From: Gigantopelta aegis
Lineage: Eukaryota > Mollusca > Gastropoda > Neomphalida > Peltospiridae
Direction of reading: 5' to 3'
Length of the DNA: 64,000 nt
NCBI RefSeq assembly: GCF_016097555.1
Contig: NC_054704.1
Location: 49,814,594 to 49,878,593, forward strand
Both the position numbers and the translations under genes were made by a program. The notes under the pieces were generated by a model. It was not told the origin of the DNA. It was given only the letters and a program-made list of their open reading frames with translations, and ran no database searches. Shown here piece by piece: positions 56,354 through 64,000 of this stretch; the first letter of the stretch is position 1, and each line of letters opens with the position of its first letter.

Positions 56354-57944
56354 ATATAGCCCATCCAGTGCATAATATAACATATTATGATTTTGTCATT
56401 TTATTTAATTAAAGTATTCTGATTGATTAATTAGCCGTCACTCGACCATGTAAGTTCACAATGACCTTGACCTTGACAATAGTCACTGTACATGGCTCTG
56501 AATGGAGTTTGAATCAAAGTTAGCACTGAGGAAAAGTTGATTTTGGCCTATAATTCATACTGTAACGATTTCAATAATTTCTTTTTACATGGTGTTTGAC
56601 TTGCCATATACAACTGCTCTTAAATATGGTATTATATGTAGGCGACCTGAACTAAGATTTTAATAGCAATTTATTTTTATATTAAAAATAGCATGTGCCA
56701 ATAGTGGGTTAATGTCTTTAGTTTCCATCAACAGTTATTTTTTCATGTAGGCCCTATAAAATTCGGAAAACTCAAATTTATAAAGAACTCGATTTTTATT
56801 GTCATTTTGACATATTTATAGGGTGCTAAGTTATATTTTAGACAAATTTGTAGTTTTAAGTAAGTTTGAAGAAAAACGTTACCAAAGACATAATTAAATT
56901 TGTTGTCACTATTGTGCCTTCTGTTTTATTTATACGTAACAATAAGCTTGTTAAACATATATTTAGATCTCAAGGTCGATTTTTTAAAAATAATCACTTC
57001 GTTTGCTCTCATGAAGAGCATTTTAAGTCTATACTAGATTCAGAACCAATTTTTTCAGATTTGATTATCTGCCTTGGAGTAGGTTAATAATTTATTTTAT
57101 TGTTAAAGCTGTATTACCCAATGTTACTAGCTAAATAAAAAGCTCGATTACAGAGTGTAGGAATACATCCAATATACATATTGTATTCATCTGGATTAGA
57201 AAATAATGCAAGAAAATAGATGTTCGGGTAATTGTGGTTTTTTCCAGTAATTAATTAAAAATAAATGTGTGAAAACTGCATATTTCCAGACATCACAAAT
57301 ATTAAAACCTCCAACTACAGTAGGCTATAAATAAAATATAGTCAGGAATACTGGTGGCTGCCAATGGTTTTGATGGTGCATTATGGAAATCAACATGGCC
57401 GATGGATTTGAGATTTCCCATACCTGGTAAATTGAAGACACCCTCACCCAGAATACAGGATTTCCTCCCAACACTAATGTTCAGGACATTAAGTCATTAC
57501 TTCATACAGGTACAGTCATGTTGGTGTTTCCTTTCCCAGACAGTGTATTTTTTTAACACTGATATTTCTTTGATGTGCCTGTTAAGGTCTTCATAATCTA
57601 GGGATCAGTCAAGTGCACGTATTTTAATGGAATTCTTTAAATGGGTAGAGGTACTCTGACGATCTTTGTTGTCTCTACATATATACCTGAGTACACACAC
57701 CCAACTGACAGTAAATATCTTCAGAAGTTTTATTTTAAAACATTTTGTTGTTTAATATGACATATTGCATTTGTACAAAACTGTATGCAATATATGCCAT
57801 ATGAGATGTGCATTATATTAGTTTGCACTGTAGAAACAAAAGTTTCAGTGAGGTTGTTAGTTTATGTCAAAATACACCAGATTTCTGGTTGTCATAAAAA
57901 CACATAGCTGGACACGTTTTGAAAAATGTATGTTATCAGTATAG
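56354..57944. other. Intergenic, no gene recognised
   Basis: The frame at 56,866-57,087 (GRFFKNNHFVCSHEEHFKSI) has an unusual composition but no known motif, relative or splice support. The one at 57,354-57,596 is similar in this respect. Confidence 0.35.
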
Positions 57945-58016
57945 GTAGTACTAAACCAAATAACTTCCGGCTGGGTCAAAGTTCGAGGTGCACCCAACGT
58001 TTGATAGAGAAGTGAA
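57945..58016. repeat. Terminal fragment of the 55.3-kb repeat family
   Basis: GTAGTACTAAACCAAATAAC and CTGGGTCAAAGTTCGAGGTG match the start of the element at 55,297. Only one end is present. Confidence 0.65.
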
Positions 58017-58168
58017 CACTACAAGTGTCAGTGGATTTGATGTGGTAACAGTATGGAGCACCCGTATAAAATAAGTATCAACACTTAACGACTAGGTCAT
58101 AAGCCTTCAATTCTGTCTTGTGCTCAGAAATAGCAACCCTTTGACCCCATATTTTTTTAGTGAGGGTT

Positions 58169-58368
58169 NNNNNNNNNNNNNNNNNNNNNNNNNNNNNNNN
58201 NNNNNNNNNNNNNNNNNNNNNNNNNNNNNNNNNNNNNNNNNNNNNNNNNNNNNNNNNNNNNNNNNNNNNNNNNNNNNNNNNNNNNNNNNNNNNNNNNNNN
58301 NNNNNNNNNNNNNNNNNNNNNNNNNNNNNNNNNNNNNNNNNNNNNNNNNNNNNNNNNNNNNNNNNNNN
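58169..58368. other. Assembly gap of 200 N
   Basis: Exactly 200 undetermined bases, which suggests a fixed-size scaffold gap. Reading frames crossing it are meaningless. Confidence 0.98.
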
Positions 58369-58651
58369 CGAATTTACGAAGGCTGTTTTTATTAAATGCA
58401 GGTGTTTAAGCAGTGTAAAGCTAGGAATCCATGTGGACGTAATAGGTAGTGCGTTGTGCATAAACAACTGTTTATATAGAAATCAAATGAAGCACTTCCA
58501 TATGTGTGTAATGCGTTGCGTGATACGTTAATTTCCGAACTCCTCGGTCATCGTTTCCATAACGATGATGCATTACGCCTTACGATGATGATGATGATGA
58601 TGATGATAACTAGTTTAACGTGCCCATATACCACTAGGGTTTCGAACACGC

Positions 58652-58700
58652 CCATCCCGAGTCCGACCTCCGATAAGATCGGTGGCCTGACTCGGGATGG
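58652..58700. other. Nested hairpin, 12-bp outer stem
   Basis: CCATCCCGAGTC and GACTCGGGATGG form a perfect 12-bp stem. Inside it CCGAT-AAG-ATCGG forms a second stem. It lies downstream of the open frame in the TIR element and could be an RNA 3'-end structure or a DNA recognition site. Confidence 0.6.
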
Positions 58701-59028
58701 AGGAGGAGGGCGGGGGGTTGAAACTGGGCAGAATTTTGAAAATAGCAATTAGTAAAGAAGTTATAGATAAAATAAAAAAGAATAAAAAGGTTACAAGCCA
58801 AAAATAATAAAAGAATTGACTGCTCGGTCGAATATTTATATAATTTGGAGCATTTTAGAAGGACAGTCCAAAATTAAATAAGAGAAAGAAGAGAGGATCG
58901 GACTTTAATAATATTTTTTTAAAAGAAGTAATTTCGACATAAAAGTTTGAACGCAGATCTAAAAGTTTAAAGTCCGATCGATATGTCCACGCGAGTGGCC
59001 TCGTTAAGGCCGTTTGGTTGCACAGCAT

Positions 59029-59613
59029 CTACGGGGAGGTGATGATGTTCCTCTCCTCAAAGTGAGGCACCAGTCTCCTGTAGCTGTGGGTGCTAAGGCA
59101 GTGGACCATCTGTGGGTACTGGGCGCTGGTGACGATCTTCATGATTCTGTGGATGGTGTTGTTATCCATGTCATGGCTGAGGAATCTCTGTCGGTAAAGA
59201 TCATCCCGGCGCGACGTCACTACTATAGCTTCCACTCCCCGTAGTTTGACCGTGTGGATGGCGACCTGGAAGCCATCGGGAAACGTCTTGAAGTTTTCTT
59301 CGTAGACCCCGCCTGGCAGTCTGTCGGGGTCCGTGACGTCTCCCACCAAGTACTTAGAGTACTGGCCTTTGATCTTCCGCGCTGCCACTCTCCAGTCACC
59401 CGAAGAGGAAGTAGAAGGCCGCGTCTTGGCTGGTTGGTCCCGGGGGGGGGGGGGGGGGGGGGGGGGGGTCACGGCCTTCCTCTTGACAGCCCCAACACCC
59501 AGAGTCGCCGTCGCGGAGTCCCCCGTGGGTGGGGGTCTCGACGCAGACGAACGACGAGCGGGAACAGGTGACGCTGGTCGCGGTGCACTGGTTGGCTGCT
59601 CCACTTCCCGCAT
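59029..59613 (-). CDS. Open frame of the GC-rich TIR element, unrecognised
   Basis: 194 codons from the ATG at 59,613; the frame stays open about 140 bases further upstream without another ATG. The N-terminal part is Pro/Ala/Ser-rich with KRK motifs and a poly-Pro run encoded by a long G tract (59,442-59,468). The C-terminal 120 residues look like a folded domain: GDWRVAARKIKGQYSKYL, PGGVYEENFKTFPDGFQVAI, then HRIMKIVTSAQYPQMVHCL. I cannot assign the family. High G+C and lack of introns set it apart from the host genes. It may be an element-borne gene. Confidence 0.45.
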   Translation of the reverse strand: MREVEQPTSAPRPASPVPARRSSASRPPPTGDSATATLGVGAVKRKAVTPPPPPPPPRDQPAKTRPSTSSSGDWRVAARKIKGQYSKYLVGDVTDPDRLPGGVYEENFKTFPDGFQVAIHTVKLRGVEAIVVTSRRDDLYRQRFLSHDMDNNTIHRIMKIVTSAQYPQMVHCLSTHSYRRLVPHFEERNIITSP

Positions 59614-59940
59614 CTGAACAGCCGGTTCCGCAGACGGGACCGCTACTGGCGGTTGAGCCGCCAGCTTTGTCCCCGCCTGAGCCGCCCCTGGCGCACGTTT
59701 CCTCTTCCTAGTTCCCTTCCTCTTGACCTGGTGTACGCGACGCGGTACTCCAACAGCGATCCATAACTAGCGATCAGTCCCCCCAGGTGGGGGGTGTTTA
59801 AGTTGAGAGCGCATGAAACCACGTCTAACTTCATCGCTGGCCAAACTGAGGACGCCTTACGCATTACGCCTTAACGCACAATACGTACACACGGATGCCT
59901 GGTTAAACACGTATAGACAAAAACTGGCTTTGTAAATTCG

Positions 59941-60879
59941 GCCATTAATGATTCCTTGTCAAAAATATAATGTTATAGAAGTTTGGTATGTTATGAGTAG
60001 CCACTATAGGCGTACGGGCTACCATGTTTGTAGGGGGCAGGGGAAAAGCTAGAATAAATCATCAAATTCTGTCAACAAATTTTAAAGATATTCGGGCAAA
60101 ATTAGCTTTCCTGAAATGTTTTTGTTATGTACTTCCATCATTCTACCCACGATATTAGTTGCAGCCTTATATGGCGGTTTGTTTGTTTCCCTAGAAATTT
60201 GGCAAGGTGTGGTAGACTAAACACGTTTGGGGCATTTTCACCATTTTGAAGGCATACTGTCACGGATTTAAGGATCTTATTTCTCTAAAAATGGATAATA
60301 AACAAAAATTACATTAATTATTGGAAACCAAATCTAGCTATTGCATCACCTTAACTGAACCATCATGGAGTGAAATCCATATCAACCCTCTTGGCAATTT
60401 TAGTTTTGGAATTATGGACCATTGCCATAATTCAATTATTTTTACAAAATCTCATTAATAAATGGAGTATGGTGGTTATGAAGAAGATTAAATAAAGTAC
60501 ATTTAGGGACAAATCAAATTATTTTTGTTCAGGTAATACTTTGTTACACCATTAATTAGGTCAGTGGTCTGTGACAATATCCCTTTGAGGGTACTTTTTT
60601 CATTAAATTATACAGACACGGCGGAGCAGAGTGGGGGAGGGACTGGTAGGGTGGACTATTCCCCCAATAATTTTTAATACAAAATTGTGGCTGTTTGTTT
60701 GATTCCCATCTATTGAGTGGATGACCAAGGAGTAACAATTTGATGTATTGTTTAAAGTCATTTTGATGTATGATCGCACAAGTACCTATAGTACAATAGC
60801 CGATGATTATTGTTATTATAGGTGTTAAAACTGTATTGATATATTTTATATTTTATGAGATATTGAGTAAAATAGCTTG
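59941..60879. other. Intergenic, nothing recognised
   Basis: AT-rich sequence without a convincing frame or repeat. Confidence 0.4.
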
Positions 60880-61800
60880 TGGATGGTGGCCATCTTGGAT
60901 TTCAAGATGACAGCTATATATTCGATGTCACCATTGGATTCTTAGACCCCTGAAATGTCAGTCTAGGTGTTAAATCTGTATTGATATCTTTACTACTAAA
61001 TGAGATATTGAGCAAAATAGTAATGTAATTAAAATTAGCTCCACTATTACATGTGGATCTAACAGCAGCCCATTGGAGCTCACGTCCAGTTGACCTTTCA
61101 TTCGACCAATCAAAACCTTACTTGCAAAATCATGCCAGTGATTTGAAAAGAATTTGAAAACATTCGAGATTATGCCGAGGGTATACGAAATGATTCGGGT
61201 GAATTATGAAGTATGCCGAAAACTAATTTCAATATAACATTTTATATAAAATTTGTTTCAAAATGGAAAAAAAACCCCTGTGATGGTATAGCCATAAAAT
61301 CTGTTTATACTAGTATACAATCCAGAGTTTATTACTGCACTCCCCCCCCCCCCCTGTTTTTTTCAGTGTTGAAATGGACAAACAAGGTCGCCTATTGCAT
61401 AAATAGTCTCTCCCAATATTTTTTGAATTTGTATGCTCCCGAATAACGCTATAAAAGGCGAAGTGTAATTGGTCGATATTTAAATTCTTATTTATAGATG
61501 AAATGTCACCTGGACATGAGAGTCCACGCAATGCAATGGCGGACCCAGTAGAGCTTTTAATCAGATTGGCAAAATAGCATGTGGACGGCGACCATCTTTG
61601 ATTTCAAGATGGCAGCCACAATTTGCAAACACTTCTGTCACCACTGGATTCCTAGTCCCCTAACATGTGGGTATAGGCATTTCAACTCTCTCGATATGTG
61701 TATTAGTTAAGGAGATATTAAACAAAACAGGTCCACAATGGTGGCCATCTTGGATTTCAAGATGGCAGCCATACATGGTGCAATTTCCAGTGGGCCCTGG
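60880..61800. repeat. Diverged tandem repeat, three units, one split by a TIR element
   Basis: GGTGGCCATCTTGGATTTCA followed by AGATG(A/G)CAGCCA recurs at about 60,884, 61,585 and 61,740, each followed by a CACCA-TGGATTCTTAGACCCC-like block. The TIR element at 61,021-61,568 interrupts the first. Confidence 0.7.
61021..61568. mobile_element. Non-autonomous Mutator-like TIR element, 548 bp
   Basis: Flanked by the 9-bp repeat GCAAAATAG at 61,012-61,020 and 61,569-61,577. Ends carry TAATTAAAATTAGCTCCAC and its inverse. The interior is similar to the copy at 29,090 in opposite orientation. Confidence 0.78.
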
Positions 61801-62420
61801 ACTAAATATCCTTGTATTGGGTTACTCTACCCTCGGTAGTTAAGTATGGTAAAATCCACGCTTTGGAAATTTTAAGAGTCATCTTTTCTGAAAACCACTC
61901 CTGACATGGATAGTAAATATGCAGTAAGATTATTGACATCTTGTTACAAAAAAAATCATTAAAAAATAAATAAAAAAATCAAACTTTCACACATGAAAAG
62001 AAAATCTACCCTGATCAGTAGTTAAATAATAGATTAAGCCATCACATTCATATTAAATTGTCATGTCTACATTAAACGGTGTTTACGTAGCTGAAATATA
62101 TATTAGCCAACATATGTGTAATGTAATATAACATATTAAAGGAAAACTACCCTCGGTGGATGATATCCATGTACCCTCGGTAGTTAAGTACCATAAAATC
62201 CACCCTTTTGAAATGTTACGTGTCTATTTTTCTGAAAACTACCACTGACATCGGTAGTAAACATACAGTAAGATTATTCACATCTACTTAAAAAATAATA
62301 ATATAATTTTAATGGAAATGTAAATGCAAATATGTAATAAAATGGAAATCTACCTGATCAGTTAGATAGTTGATGAATAATTCATATTCATTTTTAATTT
62401 TCAGTGTCTACATAAGTTGG

Positions 62421-62688
62421 AGGGGCCGGACGTAGCCCACTGGTAAAGCATGGTCGGTCTAGGATCGATCCATTTTTATTGGACCCTTGTGTTATTTCTT
62501 ATTACAGCCAGTGCACCACAACTGGTACATGTATATCAAAAGCTGTGGTATGGTGCATATAAAAGATTACCTGCTACTAATGAAAAAATATAGTGGGTTT
62601 CCTCTCTAAGACTATATGTCAGAATTACCAAATGTTTGACATCCAATGAATCAATGTGCTCTAGTGGTGTCATTAAACAAACAAAAAA
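62421..62688 (+). mobile_element. SINE, head type 2 + tail type 2
   Basis: GGGGCCGGACGTAGCCCACT and GGATCGATCC form the head; the centre is shortened; GACATCCAATGAATCAATG and GTGCTCTAGTGGTGTCATTA form tail type 2. This is the fourth head-tail combination in the window. Confidence 0.82.
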
Positions 62689-62814
62689 GAGTGTTTACTT
62701 ATACATATGTATTTCAGACACGCACACATTTATTTCAACTTATTTCCGTGCTTATATCCAATTAAGGTTCAAGCACGCTGTCTTGGGCACACCTCAGCTA
62801 TCTGGGATGTCTGT

Positions 62815-63000
62815 CCGGGACAGTGGGTTAGTTGTTAGTTGGTTAGTGGTTAGAGAGAGAGAGAAGAGGGTGTAGTAGCCTTACACCTATGCATTGAGTC
62901 CTTAAGAACTTGATCTGGGCTGGAGCCGGTACGGGGTTGCGAACCCTGTACCTACCAACCTGTAGTCCGATGGCTTAACCACTGCGCCACCGAGGCCGGT
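62815..63000 (-). mobile_element. tRNA-headed SINE of the 48.4-kb type
   Basis: Minus strand: ACCGGCCTCGGTGGCGCAGT, GGTTAAGCCATCGGAC, then GGGTTCGCAACCCC as a B box, CAGCCCAGATCAAGTTC and GGTGTAAGGCTACTAC. It ends in front of the microsatellite. Confidence 0.65.
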
Positions 63001-63001
63001 T

Positions 63002-63115
63002 ACACACACACACACACACTCACACTCACACACAGACACACACGCACGTATGTATGTGTATGTGTATGTATGTATGTATGTATGTATGTATGTATACATG
63101 TATGTATATGTATAT
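63002..63115. repeat. AC and ATGT microsatellite
   Basis: (AC)n with CACTCACA interruptions, then (ATGT)n. Confidence 0.92.
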
Positions 63116-63636
63116 TAAAGGTAAATGAACCTTCAGTGGTACTTTATTCAAATCTATTTAATAAGAATCATATTTAAAAAAATAAAGAAATAGAAATCTA
63201 CTCTGATCACTTAGATAATTGATTAATTTTGTGTCTACAAAAGTAGATTTTTACTTTGAGGAAATAGACATTACCCAAGAAGTGTGTAATTTGTTAACTA
63301 CATCAGTGGATGACTTCATGTGTACTTGGTAGTGAGATAATGTATTTATAATCCAACCTACTGAAATCTTAAATTTATAATTTTCCAAAAACCTACCGTA
63401 ACTACTGTTGTGTTGTTGTTGTTATTATTTTTATTTAGAACAATTGTTATTACAAATAATTATAATTAAAAGTAGTGGACAACATTTTTCTAATCGGTTT
63501 GACCTGTACTCATTTATACAGTAATTATTTTAAATTATATATTCTGTAGTTTGACGTTTAAATAACCGTAACCACTGGTGTAAAATTCATCAAAATATCG
63601 GCGGGATTATCCCACAGAAGAAAAAAGAAAGAAAGA

Positions 63637-64000
63637 AGAAATCTTTTATTTAACGACGCCTTTTATTTACGGTTATATGACGTCAGACATATGGTTACGG
63701 ACCACACAGATTTTGAGAGGAAACCCGCTGTCGCCACTACATGGGCTACTCTTTCCGATTGGCAGCAAGGGATCGTTTATTTGCGTTTCCCACAGGCAGG
63801 ATAGCACAAACCATGGCCTTTGTTGAAACAGTTATGCATCACTGGTCGGTGCAAGTGTTTTACACCTACACATTGAACCTTGCGGAGCACTCACTCAGAG
63901 TTTGGAGTCGGTATCTGAATTAAAAATCCCATGCCTCGACTGGGATCCGAACCCAGTACCTACCAGCCTGTAGACCGATGGCCTAACCACGATGCCACCG
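63637..64000 (-). mobile_element. SINE, head type 1 + tail type 1, cut by the window end
   Basis: Tail type 1 with a small deletion (ACGACGCC to TTTTATTTACGG), full centre, and the head up to CGGTGGCATCGTGGTTAGGC. The last head bases lie outside the window. Confidence 0.9.

Larger units (their letters stand above)
58369..59940. mobile_element. TIR-bounded element of unknown family, about 1.57 kb
   Basis: Right after the gap the sequence starts CGAATTTACGAAGGCTGTTT, and the inverted form of CGAATTTACAAAGCCAGTTT ends at 59,940. Similarity continues imperfectly for about 80 bases (GTGTTTAA-CAG, ATCC-TGTG-ACGTA). The interior is much richer in G+C than the flanks and carries one open frame, a GATGAT trinucleotide run at 58,585-58,606 and a strong hairpin at 58,652-58,700. 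The family is not recognised. The left end may extend into the gap. Confidence 0.5.
61827..63420. repeat. Tandem repeat of about 340 bp, diverged, with SINE insertions
   Basis: ACCCTCGGTAGTTAAGTA at 61,830 and 62,171 starts two units that share GAAAACCA/TACC-CTGACAT, GCAGTAAGATTATT or similar and TCTACC(C)TGATCAG. A third, more diverged unit (TAGAAATCTACTCTGATCAC, 63,190) follows two SINE-type insertions and a microsatellite. Confidence 0.7.

Noticed and set aside
56866-57087. Frame with GRFFKNNHFVCSHEEHFKSI
   Set aside because: Short, starts with a non-ATG codon, no recognisable domain and no supporting exon; kept only as a note.
58078-58531. Open frames across 58,169-58,368
   Set aside because: They run through 200 undetermined bases.
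29141-61531. Similar open frames CPGDISSIN...[16 protein letters not shown] in two places (29,141-29,425 and 61,310-61,531)
   Set aside because: The frames lie in two copies of the same Mutator-like element in opposite orientations; protein similarity is explained by DNA similarity, and the 945-bp relative does not keep the frame.

Overview
This is an intron-rich, AT-rich animal nuclear window. It is most likely from a mollusc. The evidence is three spliced or spliced-looking host genes and at least fifteen copies of tRNA-headed SINEs that share the central block and the GTCGTTAAAYAAAA tail I associate with molluscan genomes. It also holds Tc1/mariner, Sailor-like, Mutator-like and P/hAT-like DNA elements and two LINE remnants. 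The species cannot be fixed from sequence alone. I saw no bacterial operon, CRISPR array, rRNA gene or LTR element.

Layout. Bases 1-10,400 are repeat ground: a LINE 3' end, a 945-bp TIR element with a nested repeat, fold-back elements and SINE pieces. From 19,698 leftwards to at least 12,802, probably to 10,443, the minus strand carries an unrecognised gene for a secreted protein. It has a signal peptide, seven 17-residue Asp/Ser repeats, a Ser/Thr/His-rich region and a helical C-terminal half. Two Tc1-like transposons flank its sixth exon. Bases 19,700-26,600 are SINEs, tandem and inverted duplications and a long GA microsatellite.

From 26,710 to 43,263 the plus strand carries twelve exons of the cytosolic phenylalanyl-tRNA synthetase alpha subunit (FARSA). 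Its introns hold a Sailor-like transposase gene, a LINE with reverse transcriptase, a long palindromic element and many SINEs. The exons join in frame except at one point. Two conserved segments cannot be found, motif 3 is two residues short and several residues I recall as conserved are changed. This is either a diverging copy or a locus with sequence missing from the assembly.

Bases 43,300-51,000 are duplications (one with CRE-like palindromes), SINEs and a 62-bp minisatellite. From 51,131 to 54,763 a single long plus-strand exon encodes a charged, Ser/Lys-rich protein of 1,210 residues built from three internal repeat families; I do not recognise it. A 1-kb palindromic element follows, then a 200-base assembly gap. 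Right after the gap lies a TIR-bounded element (58,369-59,940) with a GC-rich open frame of unknown family. The last 4 kb are diverged tandem repeats interrupted by SINEs and a TIR element.

The genes show no sign of working together. The most interesting signals are the altered FARSA locus, the secreted repeat protein, the unknown GC-rich TIR element, and the modular SINE set in which three tRNA-like heads combine with two tails.
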